Shown here piece after piece: positions 62,706 through 64,000 of a stretch of DNA of 64,000 bases. The translations under genes were made by a program, and so were the position numbers. Positions within the stretch are counted from its first letter, which is position 1; each line of letters starts with the position of its first letter. Location: contig SVIG01000001.1 of assembly GCA_015071005.1 (NCBI GenBank), positions 124,001 through 188,000 of the forward strand, given 5' to 3'. The stretch comes from Clostridiales bacterium (GTDB lineage Bacteria; Bacillota; Clostridia; Christensenellales; Borkfalkiaceae). Under the pieces are notes generated by a model. It ran no database searches. It had not been told where the DNA came from and saw only the letters and a program-made list of their open reading frames with translations.

Positions 62706-64000
62706 ATGTTAAAAGCGCTCCTCAAAAAATTATCAGAAGCGACCGTTTCCGTCTTACCGGTAACGGCGATCGTCCTTCTTTTGAATTTTATGCCGTTCGC
62801 GTCCGTTTCGTTTACGGGCACCGAAACGGCGGTTTTTGTGTGCAGCGCGGCGCTCCTTATTTTCGGTATGGCGCTTTTCAATCTAGGCGCGGACATCGCT
62901 ATGACGCCGATGGGCGAACAAATCGGCTCGGGGCTCTCAAAATCAGGCAAATTCAAAACGCTGCTTTTGATTTGCTTTGTAATGGGCGTGTTTATCACGA
63001 TTGCCGAGCCCGACTTATCCGTACTTGCTTTGCAAGTAAAAGGCGTTATCCCCAGCAAGGCGCTCACCATAGCAATCGGTATGGGCGTGGGGATTTTCCT
63101 TGTGCTGTCCATCTTAAAAATCGTATTCCGTATCACCTTGGCGCAAATGTTGACCTTTTTTTATTTAATCTTGTTTGCGCTCGTAGGCTTGGGCTTGACC
63201 GTTTCCCCTGAAAGCTTTGAAAGCTTTCTTCCCCTCGCGTTCGACTCGGGCGGCGTGACCACCGGCCCTATCACCGTACCCTTTATCATGGCGCTCGGCG
63301 TGGGTGTAAGCGCGACGCTTGGGGATAAACGGGATAGAGAGAGCAGCTTTGGTTTCATCGCCCTTTGCTCGATCGGTCCAATCCTTGCGGTTATGCTGCT
63401 TGGCGTTTTCTCGAAAGGTACGGTCGATTATACCCTGCCCGATTACGGCATGGACTTGGGGCACGTTCCTTCTACTCTTTTGCACACCTTGAAAAGCGTG
63501 GCGATTGCGCTCGGCCCTATCGTCGTTTTCTTCTTTATTTTGCAGGCGATTTTTATGCGCTCGTCAAGACGTAAGGTAAAGCAAATCGTCGTCGGTATTT
63601 TCTATACCTTCTTCGGTTTGGTGATTTTCCTTTCCGCCGTAGAAATCGGCTTTATGCCCATCGGCTTTAAGATGGGCGCGCAGCTTTCCACCATCAATCG
63701 TTGGGCGATGGTCGCAATCGCGTTTGTACTCGGTTTCACCGTCGTACTTGCCGAGCCTGCCATTCACGTACTTAAAAAACAAGTGGAAACAGTCACGGGC
63801 GGCGCAATTTCTAAGCGCTCGATGCTCATTGCACTTTCCGTGGGCGTAGGATTGTCTATCGGGCTTTCCGTAATCCGCGTCTTCTACGGGTTTAGCGTGC
63901 TTTACTATCTCATCCCCGGCTACATCCTTTCCTTGGGGCTTTCCTTCTTTGTACCCAAGATTTACACGGCAATCGCGTTCGACTCAGGCGGCGTAGCAAG
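62706..64000 (+). CDS. DUF1538-family integral membrane protein, cut by window end
   Basis: An open frame of 431 residues runs to the window edge without a stop. It has about ten hydrophobic segments in two similar halves. Each half has a GADIAMTPMGEQIG-like or GAQLSTINRW region, an AEPxxxVL motif (IAEPDLSVLALQVK; LAEPAIHVLKKQVE) and the family hallmark AFDSGGVTTGPITVPF, with AFDSGGVAS at the very end. This internal duplication is the DUF1538 pattern, a presumed transporter family of unknown substrate. The start follows AAGGT and a good promoter. It is divergent from the glycine symporter; the missing C-terminus is probably under 100 residues. Confidence 0.9.
   Translation, partial: MLKALLKKLSEATVSVLPVTAIVLLLNFMPFASVSFTGTETAVFVCSAALLIFGMALFNLGADIAMTPMGEQIGSGLSKSGKFKTLLLICFVMGVFITIAEPDLSVLALQVKGVIPSKALTIAIGMGVGIFLVLSILKIVFRITLAQMLTFFYLILFALVGLGLTVSPESFESFLPLAFDSGGVTTGPITVPFIMALGVGVSATLGDKRDRESSFGFIALCSIGPILAVMLLGVFSKGTVDYTLPDYGMDLGHVPSTLLHTLKSVAIALGPIVVFFFILQAIFMRSSRRKVKQIVVGIFYTFFGLVIFLSAVEIGFMPIGFKMGAQLSTINRWAMVAIAFVLGFTVVLAEPAIHVLKKQVETVTGGAISKRSMLIALSVGVGLSIGLSVIRVFYGFSVLYYLIPGYILSLGLSFFVPKIYTAIAFDSGGVA

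Overview
The window looks like a chromosome segment of an uncultured anaerobic Firmicute of the class Clostridia, possibly a Christensenellales-type gut lineage. That placement is an inference from gene content: single-chain GlyRS, T-box and glycine riboswitches, strong sigma-A promoters (TTGACA-N17/18-TATAAT), AGGAGG ribosome sites, formate-THF ligase, Gram-positive envelope genes, and a bacterial GlnRS, which most Firmicutes lack. There is no integrase, phage structural gene, transposase or CRISPR array. Most genes lie on the minus strand.

Layout. 1-2.7 kb: a 37-residue peptide gene and a GH78 alpha-L-rhamnosidase. 3.0-9.3 kb: a CvpA-like membrane protein, glnS and fhs (minus), and glyS (plus). 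9.3-10.16 kb: no conventional gene, but a consensus sigma-A promoter reads into about 700 nt of hairpin-rich, A-rich-linker sequence with several micro-ORFs carrying ribosome sites. This is the strongest candidate for something undescribed. 10.3-16.9 kb: a membrane protein, an MreB-like actin, maf, ppx, a HAD phosphatase and two half-size TSUP exporters. 17.1-20.9 kb: a 1247-residue lipoprotein with a C-terminal membrane anchor. 21-27.6 kb: an RsmF-like methylase, a DEDDh exonuclease, serS and a P-type ATPase. 27.8-35 kb: a divergent XRE pair, a lipoprotein phosphoesterase, gyrA and gyrB. 35-45.5 kb (plus): an AraC regulator with a Gfo/Idh dehydrogenase; an envelope operon whose centre is a YidC insertase fused to a CDP-glycerol glycerophosphotransferase-like domain; then an ECF sigma factor, an RsgI-like anti-sigma and a lipoprotein relative, followed by a second phosphoesterase. 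45.5-60.4 kb (minus): a near-complete branched-chain amino acid cluster (ilvE, leuA, ilvB, ilvN, ilvC, ilvD, leuC, leuD, leuB, a DUF815 ATPase, ilvA, ridA), with a T-box in front of leuA. 60.6-64 kb: an AGCS amino acid:cation symporter behind a tandem glycine riboswitch, and a divergent DUF1538 membrane protein cut by the window end.

Three interspersed repeat families occupy the intergenic spaces: (i) a GC-rich palindrome (arms GGGCAGGTATGCG, loop TTCAA) that often sits where a terminator should be; (ii) four large modular elements of GTGAATTG/CAATTCAC units separated by interchangeable mini-hairpins, placed just after stop codons in the gyrBA and ilv/leu regions; (iii) a 78-bp unit in tandem between ilvC and ilvD with a diverged relative after serS.

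All calls come from reading the sequence; no database search was run.
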